Part shown: in pieces, positions 18,917 through 28,880 of the stretch
Numbering within the stretch: the stretch's first letter is position 1
Layout: each line of letters opens with the position of its first letter
Assembly: GCA_000526575.1 (NCBI GenBank)
Contig: JAGI01000003.1
Span: forward strand, 186,001 to 250,000
Direction of reading: 5' to 3'
DNA length: 64,000 nt
From: Clostridium sp. 12(A)
Lineage (GTDB): Bacteria; Bacillota; Clostridia; Lachnospirales; Lachnospiraceae
Notes under the pieces: generated by a model
What the model was told of the DNA's origin: nothing
Seen by the model: only the letters and a program-made list of their open reading frames with translations
The model's database searches: none
Translations under genes and position numbers: made by a program

Positions 18917-19764
18917 ATCCGCTCACCTCGAATCATTAATGTCAGAATCTCATCAATGGTCCCTTTCTCCATAACGAGATCAGGATAGTTACGAGTATAA
19001 TACCCCTTTTGGTCGGTCAGGCAATAGTAGCCGTAGGCTTCTTTCCTGCGTCTGATGATATGCTGATGATCCAGCTCTTCATACTGTTCTTTGGTAGCCT
19101 TTAATAATCCATAACGGTCAAGGAGCACATCTGTCTCTTCATGGAGAACGATTCGTCCCTGATCAAGCAAGTAAACATCATCACAAAGAGTCTCTAAATC
19201 CTTTGATATATGAGAACTAATGAGAATGGATCGGTCTCCTTCCTGCATATAAGCTCTGATGTAGTCAAGAAGTTCATCTCTGGCAATGATATCAAGCCCT
19301 GCGGTAGGCTCATCTAAGATCAGTATTTTCGCCTGGTGAGACATGGCTGCAATCAATTTAAGCTTTGCTTTCATACCAGTTGAAAATTCCTTGATTCTCT
19401 TGTGAAAAGGAAGTCCTGCATCTCTGCATTTTTGCTCAAATTCTTCTTTATTGAATTTTTTATACAAATTCTTTAAAAAGATAGATATATCAGAAAGGGT
19501 GAGATAGCCGCTGAATCCGGAATCGTAAAGTACGACCCCAATTTCTTCCCTTTCTTTCGCAGTCAGATCCTTGGGTTCCTTGTTAAGGATTCTTATCTTA
19601 CCTCCATCGACTGAAATAAGCCCCAGGGCTGACTTAAATATCGTTGTCTTTCCTGCTCCGTTAGGTCCTACCAGTCCGGTAATGTATCCTGTACGCAGCT
19701 CCAAAGAACAATCCAGACTGTAACCGTCATACTGCTTCTGTACGTTTTCCATTGTTAGCATCAT
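18913..19764 (-). CDS. ABC transporter ATP-binding protein
   Basis: 283 aa from the ATG at 19764 (GGAGGA, six bases upstream). Walker A GPNGAGKT (near 37), Q-loop region, signature FSTGMKAKLKLIAAMS (near 130) and Walker B ILILDEPTAGLD (near 150) with the H-loop SSHIS are all present. It is followed by a ~70-aa tail typical of single-permease exporters. The start lies two bases after the GntR gene stop, and the permease start overlaps its own end. Partner of the downstream permease. Confidence 0.93.
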   Translation of the reverse strand: MMLTMENVQKQYDGYSLDCSLELRTGYITGLVGPNGAGKTTIFKSALGLISVDGGKIRILNKEPKDLTAKEREEIGVVLYDSGFSGYLTLSDISIFLKNLYKKFNKEEFEQKCRDAGLPFHKRIKEFSTGMKAKLKLIAAMSHQAKILILDEPTAGLDIIARDELLDYIRAYMQEGDRSILISSHISKDLETLCDDVYLLDQGRIVLHEETDVLLDRYGLLKATKEQYEELDHQHIIRRRKEAYGYYCLTDQKGYYTRNYPDLVMEKGTIDEILTLMIRGERI

Positions 19765-19766
19765 AA

Positions 19767-20138
19767 TCAATCCTCCAAAATGATACGAAACATCTCTGTT
19801 ATGTCCTCGTCACTCATACCACAGCTCCTGCCCTTGCGAATGGCTGTCTCTAAGTCTGATTCCACTTCTTTTCTCTTCTCTTCCAATATCAAGCCTTGAT
19901 TGGTGCAGGCTACAAAGCTTCCTTTCCCATGCACGGTTATGACAAAGCCCTCCTGCTCCAGTACGTCATAGGACTTTTTTACAGTCAGTGCACTGACTCT
20001 CAGTTCCTTTGCTAGACTGCGTACAGATGGAAGAGATTCTCCTTCTTTTAACTGGCCCTCCATAATAAGGCCCTTGATTTGTTCCACCGCCTGCTCATAG
20101 ATCGGCTGCATGGAAGAGTTATTTATAATGATCTTCAT
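19767..20138 (-). CDS. GntR/YtrA-family repressor
   Basis: 123 aa from ATG 20138 (GAGGGGG upstream). An N-terminal winged helix (QPIYEQAVEQIKGLIMEGQLKEGESLPSVRSLAKELRVSALTVKKSYDVLEQEGFV) and a short YtrA-type dimerisation tail are visible. YtrA-group regulators repress their own operon with an ABC transporter. The promoter of this gene lies inside a 21-bp perfect inverted repeat, an obvious binding site. Confidence 0.92.
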   Translation of the reverse strand: MKIIINNSSMQPIYEQAVEQIKGLIMEGQLKEGESLPSVRSLAKELRVSALTVKKSYDVLEQEGFVITVHGKGSFVACTNQGLILEEKRKEVESDLETAIRKGRSCGMSDEDITEMFRIILED

Positions 20139-20154
20139 AAATTTCCCCCTCGAC

Positions 20155-20203
20155 AAACAGCATATAACAGTTGACCAAAAATGTCAACTGTTATATGCTG
20201 TTT
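20155..20203 (-). promoter_or_regulatory. Promoter inside a 21-bp inverted-repeat operator
   Basis: Arms 20155-20175 and 20183-20203 are perfect inverted repeats with a 7-bp centre. On the minus strand TTGACA (20187-20182), 17 bp, TATGCT (20164-20159) fall within it, so a bound GntR repressor would cover both promoter elements. Confidence 0.88.
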
Positions 20204-20229
20204 ATTTTAAACCTGATGTAATTAATTGT

Positions 20230-21906
20230 TTACTTTTTTAGCTGAAACTGGAAAATCAGATTACGAAGGGACTGGGCCTGACCGGTAAGCTCCTCACTGG
20301 AAGCAGAATTCTCTTCTGCCGTGGCAGCATTTACTTCTACTACCTGAGAGATCTGGCCGATACCGTTGTCAATCTGTCTGGCTGCCATTGCCTGATCCTT
20401 TGATGCAGAAGCAATGCTCTCCACCTTGTTCATAACAACTTCTGTTCTTTCTACAATAATACTCAAGCCCTTAGCGGCTGTATCAGCGATTACAGCCCCC
20501 ATCTCCACTGCCTCCAGAGAATCTTCGATTAACTGGGTGGAGGTCTTTGCTGCATTGGTACTCTGGCTTGCTAAGAGGCTTACCTGGTTGGCAACAACTG
20601 AAAAGCCTTTGCCTGCTTCACCGGCTCTTGCCGCCTCAATGGAAGCATTAAGTGCCAGGAGGTTCGTCTGAGATGCAATATCATTGATGGTATTGATGAT
20701 CTTATTAATTTCCTGTGAGGTATTTCTGATTACCTCCATAGCACGGACCATCTCCTGCATGTTTTCATTTTCAAGATTGATACTCTTTGTAACATTCGTC
20801 ATCTCATCGCTGATTTCAACTGCATTCTGCGCATTCTCAGAAATTCTTCCGGACATATCTGCAATGGTATCGGAAAGGTCTTTTACAATGGCCGCCTGAT
20901 TGGCTGCGCCTTCTGCCAGGGTCTGAGCGGAACCTGCGATCTGCACGGATCCCATGGAAACTTCATCAGACACCTGACTGATATCTCCCAGACTCTGGGA
21001 AATCTTAGTGGTAAATAATTTCAGGGACTTTTCGATATTTCTAAAATCTCCTAAAAATTCATTTTTAAAATTCACATTAAAATTACCGGATGCCATGCTG
21101 CCCATAACGGAATCAATATCCTCGATATAGGATGCAATCTTTTGAATGGAGACCCTTAAGCTGTCTGCCACCTGCCCGATTTCATCGTTGGATACATATG
21201 TAATTTCCGTATGTAAATTTCCTTCTGCAATGTCTTTTGAAGCTGTCTCAAGCTCTCTAAGCGGAACCACTATACTGGCGGAAAGCCGTCTTGCCATAAC
21301 AATGGCGGTAACCAGTGAGATTACGGAGAAAACAGCTAGTAGTACTGAGGCAATATTCTCCACGACCTGGCTTGTTTCAAATTGCTGCAGGGCTTCCTTA
21401 TCAGATCTTGTACCTGTGTTATCAAGGGCATCTGCAAGCATTTCAGAAGATTTATTATAATCTGTATTATAAAAGCTGATGGCCTGCTTCGTCTGTCCGT
21501 CTTCTACCAGTTGAACGAAATGATAAGTATCTTCTTTAAATTTGCTCACGGCCTCAGTTAAGCTCTGTGATATTTGTTCGTCTTTTAGATTTGTTTTAAT
21601 CACGTTGATATAACCGTCGATTTTTTCAAATCTTTTGTCAAAATCTTCTTTTTGTTCTGCTGTCACAGCCGGATCATTGGAAATGACTGCCCAAAGCATA
21701 CGCTTGTTAATGGTCTGTACGTCTTTTCGAATTTCCATCTGTTGTTTTGTGGTCTCATATTGTACGTGAAAAAAGGTATTGAAATGATTACCGATCTTAC
21801 GAAAGCTTACGAGTGAAAAAACTGAAGAAAGAAAAATGATTAATACAAGGACTGCAAATACAAGATTCAATCGACGGGAAATTTTAAGTCTGCTGCTCTT
21901 TTTCAT
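20230..21906 (-). CDS. Methyl-accepting chemotaxis protein
   Basis: 558-aa transmembrane chemoreceptor. TM1 is about 12-32, a four-helix-bundle extracellular sensor about 35-185, TM2 about 187-207, HAMP about 210-262, and a cytoplasmic signalling domain to the end. The hairpin tip is conserved ([35 protein letters not shown]). It detects an unknown ligand and signals to CheA/CheW, which are not in this window. The start follows GGGGGAG; a TTGAAA-16-TATAAT promoter lies near 21965. Confidence 0.93.
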   Translation of the reverse strand: MKKSSRLKISRRLNLVFAVLVLIIFLSSVFSLVSFRKIGNHFNTFFHVQYETTKQQMEIRKDVQTINKRMLWAVISNDPAVTAEQKEDFDKRFEKIDGYINVIKTNLKDEQISQSLTEAVSKFKEDTYHFVQLVEDGQTKQAISFYNTDYNKSSEMLADALDNTGTRSDKEALQQFETSQVVENIASVLLAVFSVISLVTAIVMARRLSASIVVPLRELETASKDIAEGNLHTEITYVSNDEIGQVADSLRVSIQKIASYIEDIDSVMGSMASGNFNVNFKNEFLGDFRNIEKSLKLFTTKISQSLGDISQVSDEVSMGSVQIAGSAQTLAEGAANQAAIVKDLSDTIADMSGRISENAQNAVEISDEMTNVTKSINLENENMQEMVRAMEVIRNTSQEINKIINTINDIASQTNLLALNASIEAARAGEAGKGFSVVANQVSLLASQSTNAAKTSTQLIEDSLEAVEMGAVIADTAAKGLSIIVERTEVVMNKVESIASASKDQAMAARQIDNGIGQISQVVEVNAATAEENSASSEELTGQAQSLRNLIFQFQLKK

Positions 21907-22136
21907 AAGTGCTCCCCCTTTATCCTAAGATATGGAATTAGTAAATATATACAATATTATTATATCAATTATCTGCCATTTTTCAACATATTTTGCAGAA
22001 TATTACAATTCTTTAAGGTTGTATTCTATTTATTATAGAACCCACCTAACAAAGGCACATACACATTAACATTTATTAAGAACAAGCCTCTGCTTTTCTA
22101 AATTTCCATGGATTCATATGTCGAAAAATGTCAACA

Positions 22137-22182
22137 CAAAAGGGCCGATGCCACCTACCGTTAAATGGCATGCTCCGGCCCT
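22137..22182 (-). terminator. Terminator of tocopherol-cyclase-like gene
   Basis: AGGGCCG ... CGGCCCT outer stem with an inner ATGCCA/TGGCAT stem, ending in TTTTG on the minus strand. Confidence 0.85.
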
Positions 22183-22187
22183 CTGAT

Positions 22188-23219
22188 TTATATGACTCCT
22201 GATTCGTATTCAAAGCTTACATAGTCACTGGAAAGGTCAAAAATCTGGTCCTCCCCTTTATACAAAAGAAATCTTCCCCGGAGCAGATGACCTTCCTTAA
22301 TAAAGCGGGTCATTCCTCCCTTTCCGGGAGCCATGAGTTTATGAGCAAAGGTAGGTATCTCTCGTTTTCCCTGGCTGCTTAAATAGACCTTTAAGGTATA
22401 CTTCCCCTGTTTTAGAACAACCGAAGTCCGTCTTTTGCATATGACCTTTACCCCAAGATAGGTGGCAAAGCGGTATTCTCTTCCCTTATAATGAATGACG
22501 CAGATGCAGCCCTCAAAGCTAGCTCCCATAAACGGGATACTGGCAACCGATACCATGATGGAGGCTGGCTCCTTAAACCGGTTGCATTGAATCCAAAGGT
22601 AATCTTTGGGAAAGGCTCTTCCTTTGTCGCCTTCCATGTATCCTTTTTCTCCTTCAAAATCTAACACCGTTCCATTTATCATGACTCTCCCATGAAGGGT
22701 ATGAGACATGCTGATTACCTGGTGCCTGCATTCCATAAAGGGCATTAGCTCAAAGGGTCCCATAATGGAATACCGCAGAGGGCTGATGGGACCGTAATGA
22801 ATGATTCCCTGAAGGTCGATATCCTTTGATCTTACATTTAAGCGAATCCCGCGATGGGAGAAAACATTAGGGCCCAGCATGATTCGGTTTTGTCTTCTGT
22901 CAACCAGATAATCCTCCTCGGAAAAATGGAGGAAATAAGAGGTCTCATTCCAGATAATCTGCAAAAAAGGGTGCCTGGTTCCATTTTTCTCCACGCTGAT
23001 ACCAGGAATCAGCGCCAGTATACTATCCTTGTTCTGATGCTTAAAATACCAGCCTTCAAAAAATGCGAAGTTTGCGTTGGTATAAAAAGTGGTAACACAG
23101 GAATCTCTTAAGCTGTCCCTTAACAAAACGGTTCTTCTTTGAAGCTTTTGATTGAAACGTCTTATCTCGCCCATGCTTTCCGGCCTTTTGTGCATGGTAC
23201 ATTTCTTATGTTGCGGCAT
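22188..23219 (-). CDS. Tocopherol-cyclase-like family protein
   Basis: 343 aa. The N-terminal FFEGWYFKHQN motif, IPGISVEKNGTRHPFLQIIW and the later KGYMEGDKGRAFPKDYLWIQCN segment are characteristic of the tocopherol cyclase-like family (PF14249), a lipocalin/AttH-like fold. Firmicutes do not make tocopherol, so the bacterial role is unknown and the name only marks homology. The first ATG follows GGAGACTGAGGA. Single-gene unit. Confidence 0.75.
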   Translation of the reverse strand: MPQHKKCTMHKRPESMGEIRRFNQKLQRRTVLLRDSLRDSCVTTFYTNANFAFFEGWYFKHQNKDSILALIPGISVEKNGTRHPFLQIIWNETSYFLHFSEEDYLVDRRQNRIMLGPNVFSHRGIRLNVRSKDIDLQGIIHYGPISPLRYSIMGPFELMPFMECRHQVISMSHTLHGRVMINGTVLDFEGEKGYMEGDKGRAFPKDYLWIQCNRFKEPASIMVSVASIPFMGASFEGCICVIHYKGREYRFATYLGVKVICKRRTSVVLKQGKYTLKVYLSSQGKREIPTFAHKLMAPGKGGMTRFIKEGHLLRGRFLLYKGEDQIFDLSSDYVSFEYESGVI

Positions 23220-23330
23220 TTGTCCTCAGTCTCCCATCTGTTCATTTTTCTGTATCAGTTAAACATAGGGTTACCAGATTTCATGCTCCGTAGTCAGCAT
23301 ATGGAGAGAAAGTATGATAGAAAAAAGCCT

Positions 23331-23363
23331 CGCCGGCAAATCGTTGATTTACCAGTGAGGCTC
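23331..23363 (-). terminator. Terminator of ldh
   Basis: About 16-bp stem with a 3-nt loop, followed by six T on the minus strand. Confidence 0.92.
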
Positions 23364-23369
23364 CTGATT

Positions 23370-24326
23370 TTATATTCCTTTTAAGACCTTGTCCGTATAT
23401 TCCCGAATTATCTCCGCAGAGCTTCTAAATCGCTCCAGCTCTTCTTCTGTCATGTGTATCTCAAGTATGTCTGCTGCCCCTGTCCGATTTAAAATCGTAG
23501 GAACTCCGGCATACACTCCGTTTTGACCGTATTCACCTTCTAACAGCGTGGAAACCGGGATGATCCGGTTCTCATCGTAAAGAATTGCTTTGATGATTCC
23601 GGCGCAGGTGGTAGCGATTCCATAGTAAGTGGTTCCCTTTCTCTGATAGATCTCCCAGCCTTCCCGGACTGTTTTCTTTACGATTTCATCAAGATCCACA
23701 TCACCCAGCATGTCCTTGTTATCATGAATAATATCCTGGAATGGCTTTCCTGCTACGGTTACGGTAGACCAGGGAACCATCTGGGAATCACCGTGCTCTC
23801 CCATGGAATAGGCATAGATGCTTCTCGGATCAACGTTCACCAGTTCTGCAATGAAGTTTTGAAGTCTTGAGGTATCAAGAGCACTTCCGGTTCCAATAAC
23901 CTGATTTTTAGGAAGTCCTGATAATTGATATACGTAATGAGCCATAATATCGACTGGGTTTGAAACAACGATGAAGATGCCGTCAAAACCGCTTGCCATA
24001 ATGGGGTCTACAATGGTCTTTACTATCTTTGCGCTGACTTCTAAGGTATCAAGTCTGGTCTGACCCTTTTGGGGCGGTGCTCCCGCTGTAATTACTATAA
24101 TATCGGCATCTGAGCAGTCCTTATAGCCTGCCACACGGACCTTTACGTTGCGGTCCAGATACTTAATCGTATCGCGAAGGTCAAGTACTTCTCCCAGCGC
24201 TCTCTCTTCATTAATGTCAATCATCAGGATCTCATCACAGATTCCCTGAGTCACAAGGCTGAATGCGGTTGAAGAGCCTACGAGACCGCAGCCGACTATG
24301 GCTATTTTTGATGTTTTTATCTTCAT
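23370..24326 (-). CDS. ldh: L-lactate dehydrogenase
   Basis: 318 aa, NAD-dependent reduction of pyruvate to L-lactate in fermentation. The Rossmann motif is GCGLVGSS (residues 12-19) followed by the NAD-selective Asp (MIDIN). Substrate Arg/Asp residues and the catalytic His lie in GEHGDSQMVPWS (near 178); QTRLD, with its Arg, matches the mobile loop region. In this family GxPxxxxxRxD/L at the loop separates lactate from malate enzymes, and here the sequence PPQKGQTRLD supports lactate. A good promoter precedes it. Confidence 0.93.
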   Translation of the reverse strand: MKIKTSKIAIVGCGLVGSSTAFSLVTQGICDEILMIDINEERALGEVLDLRDTIKYLDRNVKVRVAGYKDCSDADIIVITAGAPPQKGQTRLDTLEVSAKIVKTIVDPIMASGFDGIFIVVSNPVDIMAHYVYQLSGLPKNQVIGTGSALDTSRLQNFIAELVNVDPRSIYAYSMGEHGDSQMVPWSTVTVAGKPFQDIIHDNKDMLGDVDLDEIVKKTVREGWEIYQRKGTTYYGIATTCAGIIKAILYDENRIIPVSTLLEGEYGQNGVYAGVPTILNRTGAADILEIHMTEEELERFRSSAEIIREYTDKVLKGI

Positions 24327-24350
24327 CTGTCAATTCCTTCTTTATGTTTA

Positions 24351-24390
24351 GAGTCATGATTATCATAACTCAAAAACTAAAAATTATCAA
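24351..24390 (-). promoter_or_regulatory. ldh promoter with palindrome over the -10
   Basis: TTGATA (24390-24385), 17 bp, TATGAT (24367-24362). The -10 is inside a 9-bp inverted repeat GAGTCATGA-TTA-TCATAACTC (24351-24371), a candidate repressor site. Confidence 0.7.
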
Positions 24391-24399
24391 AGGAATTTT

Positions 24400-25236
24400 C
24401 TACAGATGTTCCACCAATCCTTCCAGCTTTTTCGCTGTGGCATTTAACTCACTGATAGAATTTACAATGTTCTTAAATTCCTGGGTTTCCTCATTAAAAA
24501 TGGTGTTGGATTCGGTGATTCTGCTGTTGATGACAGTAATAGAAGCATTGATGCTTTTTAAAACCGTATCAATCTGACCAATGGAATCGTTGGTGGAGGC
24601 AGACATCTTCCTGATCTCACCTGCAACTACGGTAAAGCCTCTTCCTGCTTCTCCTGCTCTTGCTGCTTCAATGGCAGCATTGAGACCTAACAGGTTTGTC
24701 TGTGTGGAGATATCTTTTACAAAGTCCAGAATACCATCGGTATTTCTTGTGCTTTCATTGGCTTCATTTACCTTCACGGATATTTCGGAATTCATATTTT
24801 TTAATTGTTCAATTCCATTAGAAACACTTTTTGTAGATTCTGCAATCTGAGTGATTCCTGCTGATAAACTATTAACGATTCTGACCAGGTTATTTCTTTT
24901 TTCCAGACTTTTTCCAAGGGTCAAAACCCCAATCACTTTTCTGCCCTTATCAAAAATGGGAACCGCATAGGACTTAAACGGGATTCCGTAAACCGTTGCC
25001 GGCACATCCAGTACTGTCACCCTCCCGCTGTTAAGGCTCTCTCTGATGGCACCCCCTGCAGGGATTAAATCTCCTGGAGTGATATGGAATCTTAACTGAT
25101 TGCCATTTTCCACCAAAATAAATTTCTCTGTGTCTGTTAATGCGAAAGCAACATCATCATCAAATAAGCTGGATAAATACGGAATCACCTCATAAAATGA
25201 GTCCAATAACTGGTGCTCTGTGGTAAAATTGTTCAT
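24400..25236 (-). CDS. Soluble chemoreceptor-like protein with short signalling domain
   Basis: 278 aa from ATG 25236; the longer frame starts inside the GGGGGAAGG ribosome site. Residues 1-120 form a small sensor domain ([22 protein letters not shown]...[19 protein letters not shown]), PAS/Cache-like. The rest is a shortened MCP signalling coiled coil with the tip motif ([38 protein letters not shown]). It has no transmembrane helix and is shorter than standard receptors, so it may sense intracellular conditions. Confidence 0.82.
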   Translation of the reverse strand: MNNFTTEHQLLDSFYEVIPYLSSLFDDDVAFALTDTEKFILVENGNQLRFHITPGDLIPAGGAIRESLNSGRVTVLDVPATVYGIPFKSYAVPIFDKGRKVIGVLTLGKSLEKRNNLVRIVNSLSAGITQIAESTKSVSNGIEQLKNMNSEISVKVNEANESTRNTDGILDFVKDISTQTNLLGLNAAIEAARAGEAGRGFTVVAGEIRKMSASTNDSIGQIDTVLKSINASITVINSRITESNTIFNEETQEFKNIVNSISELNATAKKLEGLVEHL

Positions 25237-25320
25237 AATACCTTCCCCCTTCATTCGTTAAGCCGTCTTATGTAATTTCCTGGACAGATACTTAAAATTT
25301 ATCATTTGTAAAATAATTCT

Positions 25321-25349
25321 ATTTTAGTATATCCTTGGAAGTATGTCAA
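25321..25349 (-). promoter_or_regulatory. Promoter of soluble chemoreceptor gene
   Basis: TTGACA (25349-25344), 17 bp, TAAAAT (25326-25321) on the minus strand, about 85 bases before the start. Confidence 0.72.
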
Positions 25350-25377
25350 TGCGAAGGGCTACAAGCTTTTAAATATT

Positions 25378-26097
25378 TTAGGATAAAATTGGGGAAATGT
25401 AACGGCCCGGTTTTTGTCCATAATAAGCATTGGCCCCATGCTTCCTTAAGTAATGCTTATCAAGAAGCTCTCTTGGGGCTGGCTTCACATGGGGGTTGAT
25501 CTGTTCACACCTGGCTGCCATTTTTGCCACTTCTTCTAAAACCACACTATGATGAACTGCCTCCCTGGCATTCTTTCCCCAGGCAAACGGCCCGTGATTT
25601 TTACAAAGACAAGCTGGAACTGCCATATAATCCTTATCTTTATAATAATCTGCAATCAAAATTCCTGTATTCTTTTCATAGGCACCGTTTATCTCCGCTT
25701 CATTCAGACAGCGAAGACAGGGAATTTCTCCATACATATAATCGGCATGGGTGGTGCCGTAGCATGGAATCCCTCTTCCAGCCTGAGCCCAGCTGGTGGC
25801 CCAGGAGGAATGAGTATGTACCACTGCCCCAATATTTGCAAATGCCTTATAAAGCTCCAGATGAGTGGGCGTATCAGAGGATGGATTTAGGCTCCCCTCT
25901 ACAATATTCCCCTCCAAATCCACCACGACCATGTCCTCTGGATGCAGCTTTTCGTATTCTACTCCGCTTGGTTTAATCACGAAATACCCGCTCTTTCTAT
26001 CAATAGCACTTACATTTCCCCAGGTAAATGTCACCAGTCCATACCTAGGCAAATCCATGTTTGCTTCATAAACCTGAAGCTTTAAATCTTCCAGCAT
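25378..26097 (-). CDS. ulaF: L-ribulose-5-phosphate 4-epimerase (UlaF/AraD type)
   Basis: 239-aa class II aldolase/epimerase converting L-ribulose-5-phosphate to D-xylulose-5-phosphate, the last step of anaerobic ascorbate breakdown. Visible signatures are GNVSAID, KPSGVEYEKL, SSDTPTHLELYKAF, the zinc motif VHTHSSWATSWAQAG and the third His in KNHGPFAWG. The length is typical. It is the last gene of the ula operon, 13 bases after the beta-propeller gene, with a strong GAGGAGGAG site. The name could be araD by sequence; the operon context favours ulaF. Confidence 0.92.
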   Translation of the reverse strand: MLEDLKLQVYEANMDLPRYGLVTFTWGNVSAIDRKSGYFVIKPSGVEYEKLHPEDMVVVDLEGNIVEGSLNPSSDTPTHLELYKAFANIGAVVHTHSSWATSWAQAGRGIPCYGTTHADYMYGEIPCLRCLNEAEINGAYEKNTGILIADYYKDKDYMAVPACLCKNHGPFAWGKNAREAVHHSVVLEEVAKMAARCEQINPHVKPAPRELLDKHYLRKHGANAYYGQKPGRYISPILS

Positions 26098-26110
26098 ATT
26101 TTCTCCTCCT

Positions 26111-27160
26111 CTATGGTGTTATCCGGTACATGGCGATTTCATCGGTTTCACGGTTTGCACTAATTAGTAAATCATCACCATCCTTCATCAGATGGCACAC
26201 ATTTGCCGGACCGCAATCTCCATCTAGCACTTCCCACTGGTAATTGCTGATGTCCTTGTTCCAGGTAAACAACAGAAGGTTTCTTTCCCCTTGTCTATGA
26301 CCCACTACAAGACAAGGCCTTCCACACAAATTTCCTCCGTATATGGCATGGGTAAATTCTGCAGGTCTTTCATATTCATATACCTTTTGAAAACTACCAG
26401 CCTGTTTTTTATAGATAGAAATCTGATCCCCATGGAACGGAGATAATACCGCAAGCTCTTTTTCCCCATCTTCATCAAGATCCACAAGAACGGCATCACT
26501 GGAAGGAGTATGCAGCAATTCCCTTATCTCCCACGGTTCCCCCTTTACTGCTGGGGGAATGAATTGACAGATGCCTCCTTCAAATGAAACAAGCCCTGTT
26601 TCCACCCCCTCTTCCTCCACCCGGTAATATCCGTGGTTTCGAAGCATGTTATCCTTTATGATCTCAAAATCCAGGGGATTATCTTCATTCAAGCTGCTTA
26701 AGTCCTGAGGAAGTACAGCGGCATAAACCTTTCCAGGACTGGACCAGTCTTCTTTATATTCGTGACCAGATTTTAAGGTACAGGCTAATAAATAATGAAT
26801 GCCATTCCGTTTAAGAATATCAAACCGATGGATATGAGGAAGCTTTACCAGGGTTCTTATCTGCCAATCATCAGGGCCGACTGGCGTTACAATCACAATG
26901 CTGGATTCCCTGGAGTCATTAGGGGAATAAAATCTATGAGTCGCAAGAAATTGTCCGTCGGTTCCAGGAACCTGTACCATGGACATCGTACCCCCTGGCC
27001 CTTTCCATACGATGTCCACGACCTTGCCGTCCATATCAAAGAGCAGGCACCGCTCTTCTTTCTCCGCTGCCACCAGAAAATGTTCTTTTCCCTTGTAGTT
27101 TAAGGGTGCCACAGAATAACATTTGGTCAAATGCTCCAATACCTTTTTTTCTGCTTTCAT
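26111..27160 (-). CDS. Beta-propeller-like protein of unknown function in the ula operon
   Basis: 349 aa, no signal peptide. It contains repeating strand patterns with Asp-rich turns, including an FG-GAP/VCBS-like AVLVDLDEDGEKELAVLSPFHGDQISIYKK segment, and resembles a seven-bladed propeller. It sits between ulaE and ulaF with 13-base gaps on both sides, where E. coli-type operons have only pathway enzymes. It could be a sugar-processing or sensing protein. I do not recognise a catalytic motif, and it does not look like the missing decarboxylase (a TIM barrel). Confidence 0.68.
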   Translation of the reverse strand: MKAEKKVLEHLTKCYSVAPLNYKGKEHFLVAAEKEERCLLFDMDGKVVDIVWKGPGGTMSMVQVPGTDGQFLATHRFYSPNDSRESSIVIVTPVGPDDWQIRTLVKLPHIHRFDILKRNGIHYLLACTLKSGHEYKEDWSSPGKVYAAVLPQDLSSLNEDNPLDFEIIKDNMLRNHGYYRVEEEGVETGLVSFEGGICQFIPPAVKGEPWEIRELLHTPSSDAVLVDLDEDGEKELAVLSPFHGDQISIYKKQAGSFQKVYEYERPAEFTHAIYGGNLCGRPCLVVGHRQGERNLLLFTWNKDISNYQWEVLDGDCGPANVCHLMKDGDDLLISANRETDEIAMYRITP

Positions 27161-27173
27161 TCTAATCTCCCCC

Positions 27174-28019
27174 TTAACACTGCTTATTCAGTATTTCTGT
27201 CATTCGCCGGTTGGCATCATAAAGGTCTTTCATCCATTCCTCATTTCCGGTGAACCAAAATTCCGTGACGAATTTTCGAATGCCCAGTTCCCATGCTGTC
27301 TCTATGGCACGTTCAAAATCCACATGCCCCATACCAAAAGGAATCTCCCGGAACTTTCCAGGTACCGTTTCTTTTAAGTGCATGGCGACCAGATGCCCCT
27401 TTCCTGCTTTTAAATCATCAAGGGCATCGATTCCATATGTTTTTGCTGCATTTGTGATGTTTCCGATATCCGGATAGACGTTTAGATACATAGAAGATAC
27501 TAATTTTACATATTCCATGGACTTTTCCACTGTATTCATAAATTCCGTTTCCATGGTTTCAAATCCCAGTAAAACTCCGGCCTTTGCTGCGATTTCAGTG
27601 GCCTTTTTTAGATTATCCAGAAAATATTCTCTGGTATCCTCACTGGAATCCTCGTAATATACATCATAGCCTGCCAGCTGAATGATCCTCACTCCCAGGT
27701 CATCTGAAAGCTGGATGGCTTTTTTCATAATATCCATTCCTTTTTCCCGTATCTCAGGGTCATGGCTTCCAAGTGGATATTTTCGATGTCCGCTAAGGCA
27801 CATGGTACGTATGGGAAGTCCTACGATTTTCATCATACTGATGAGTTCCAGGCGCTCGGCCTGGGACATGGATAAGCGGCTCAGCTTTTCCTCTGTTTCA
27901 TCGATGCTGATTTCTACGAAATCATACCCGGCTGCTTTTGCCGCCTCCAGTTTTTCTTTCCATCCAAGCCAAGAGGGCATGGATTTCTCATATAATCCAA
28001 GGGTGTATGCCTTTTCCAT
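27174..28019 (-). CDS. ulaE: L-ribulose-5-phosphate 3-epimerase (UlaE/SgaU)
   Basis: 281 aa from ATG 28019 (GGAGGC site). Xylose-isomerase-like TIM barrel converting L-xylulose-5-phosphate to L-ribulose-5-phosphate. Signatures are YDFVEISIDE at strand 2, MCLSGHRKYPLGSHDP (family hallmark) and metal ligands in LLGFETMETEFMNT, DIGNI, HLKETVPG and FVTEFW. It lies 39 bases after the DeoR regulator gene in the operon. Confidence 0.93.
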   Translation of the reverse strand: MEKAYTLGLYEKSMPSWLGWKEKLEAAKAAGYDFVEISIDETEEKLSRLSMSQAERLELISMMKIVGLPIRTMCLSGHRKYPLGSHDPEIREKGMDIMKKAIQLSDDLGVRIIQLAGYDVYYEDSSEDTREYFLDNLKKATEIAAKAGVLLGFETMETEFMNTVEKSMEYVKLVSSMYLNVYPDIGNITNAAKTYGIDALDDLKAGKGHLVAMHLKETVPGKFREIPFGMGHVDFERAIETAWELGIRKFVTEFWFTGNEEWMKDLYDANRRMTEILNKQC

Positions 28020-28082
28020 AAATTTGCCTCCATACAGATGCAATCAAAATGGAAGCCCGGGCATTGTTCCACAATGATTGGT

Positions 28083-28844
28083 TTATCTATCCTTCCGTGA
28101 GACCACGTACACAGTTACGCCTTTTTCCCGTATGAGGTCAAGGGCTTCTGTGGATGCTTTTTCATCGGTAATCAAATACTTTATCTTGTCGATGGGACAG
28201 CTGACAAAGCTGCTGTTCTTCCCAATCTTCGTATGATCTGCCAGGACGTATACTTCCTGGGTCGCATGACTGACCATCATTTCATTGATGCTCACTTCAT
28301 TAAACAGTTCGGTCGTCATTCCATTTTCAGCGCTGATACCAGAGCATCCGATAAATGCCTTTTTCGCATAAATCGTCTGCAGATTCCTAAGAGCAAAATC
28401 TCCTACCATAGCTTCTTTTGGATAGCGCAGTTCACCGCCTGTCAGCACCACATTTACTTCCTGAGAGTGATCACAGTGAATGGCTTTTCCATTATTGGTT
28501 ATGACCGTAACATTGGAACAAGAGATATGCTCCAGTATTTTTAAAGCATTGCTGCTGGTATTGATAAACAGGGTGTCATTGTCTGTAACAAATCCTGCTG
28601 CAAACTCAGCAATCAGTTTCCGGTAAAGAGAAATCTCATCCATGGGGTTTTGGGATGCGACAGCCCCTCCGTGGGTGCGGACAAGAAGCTTTCTGTCTTC
28701 TAAATACTGTAAATCTCTTCGTATGGTTATCAGAGACACTTCTAATATATCCGCCAGTTCATCTACCCGCACCCTGGGATTCTTTTCCATCAATGCCAGG
28801 ATGCGGTTCCTTCTATTATCTACACAAGCTCGATCCTTTTTCAT
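28083..28844 (-). CDS. DeoR-family repressor of the ula genes
   Basis: 253 aa from ATG 28844 (GAGAGGG upstream; the longer frame begins at a TTG). An N-terminal DeoR winged helix (RRNRILALMEKNPRVRVDELADILEVSLITIRRDLQYLEDRKLLVRTHGGAV) is followed by the sugar-phosphate-binding DeoRC domain (FINTSSNALKILEH ... GCSGISAENGMTT ... ADHTKIGKNSS). It is embedded in the ascorbate operon, so it is most likely the functional counterpart of UlaR. Its own promoter carries the same ATGTTCGTT site found before ulaG. Confidence 0.9.
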   Translation of the reverse strand: MKKDRACVDNRRNRILALMEKNPRVRVDELADILEVSLITIRRDLQYLEDRKLLVRTHGGAVASQNPMDEISLYRKLIAEFAAGFVTDNDTLFINTSSNALKILEHISCSNVTVITNNGKAIHCDHSQEVNVVLTGGELRYPKEAMVGDFALRNLQTIYAKKAFIGCSGISAENGMTTELFNEVSINEMMVSHATQEVYVLADHTKIGKNSSFVSCPIDKIKYLITDEKASTEALDLIREKGVTVYVVSRKDR

Positions 28845-28880
28845 ATTCTTCCCTCTCAATTCACAAAGATAGGTTCATCA

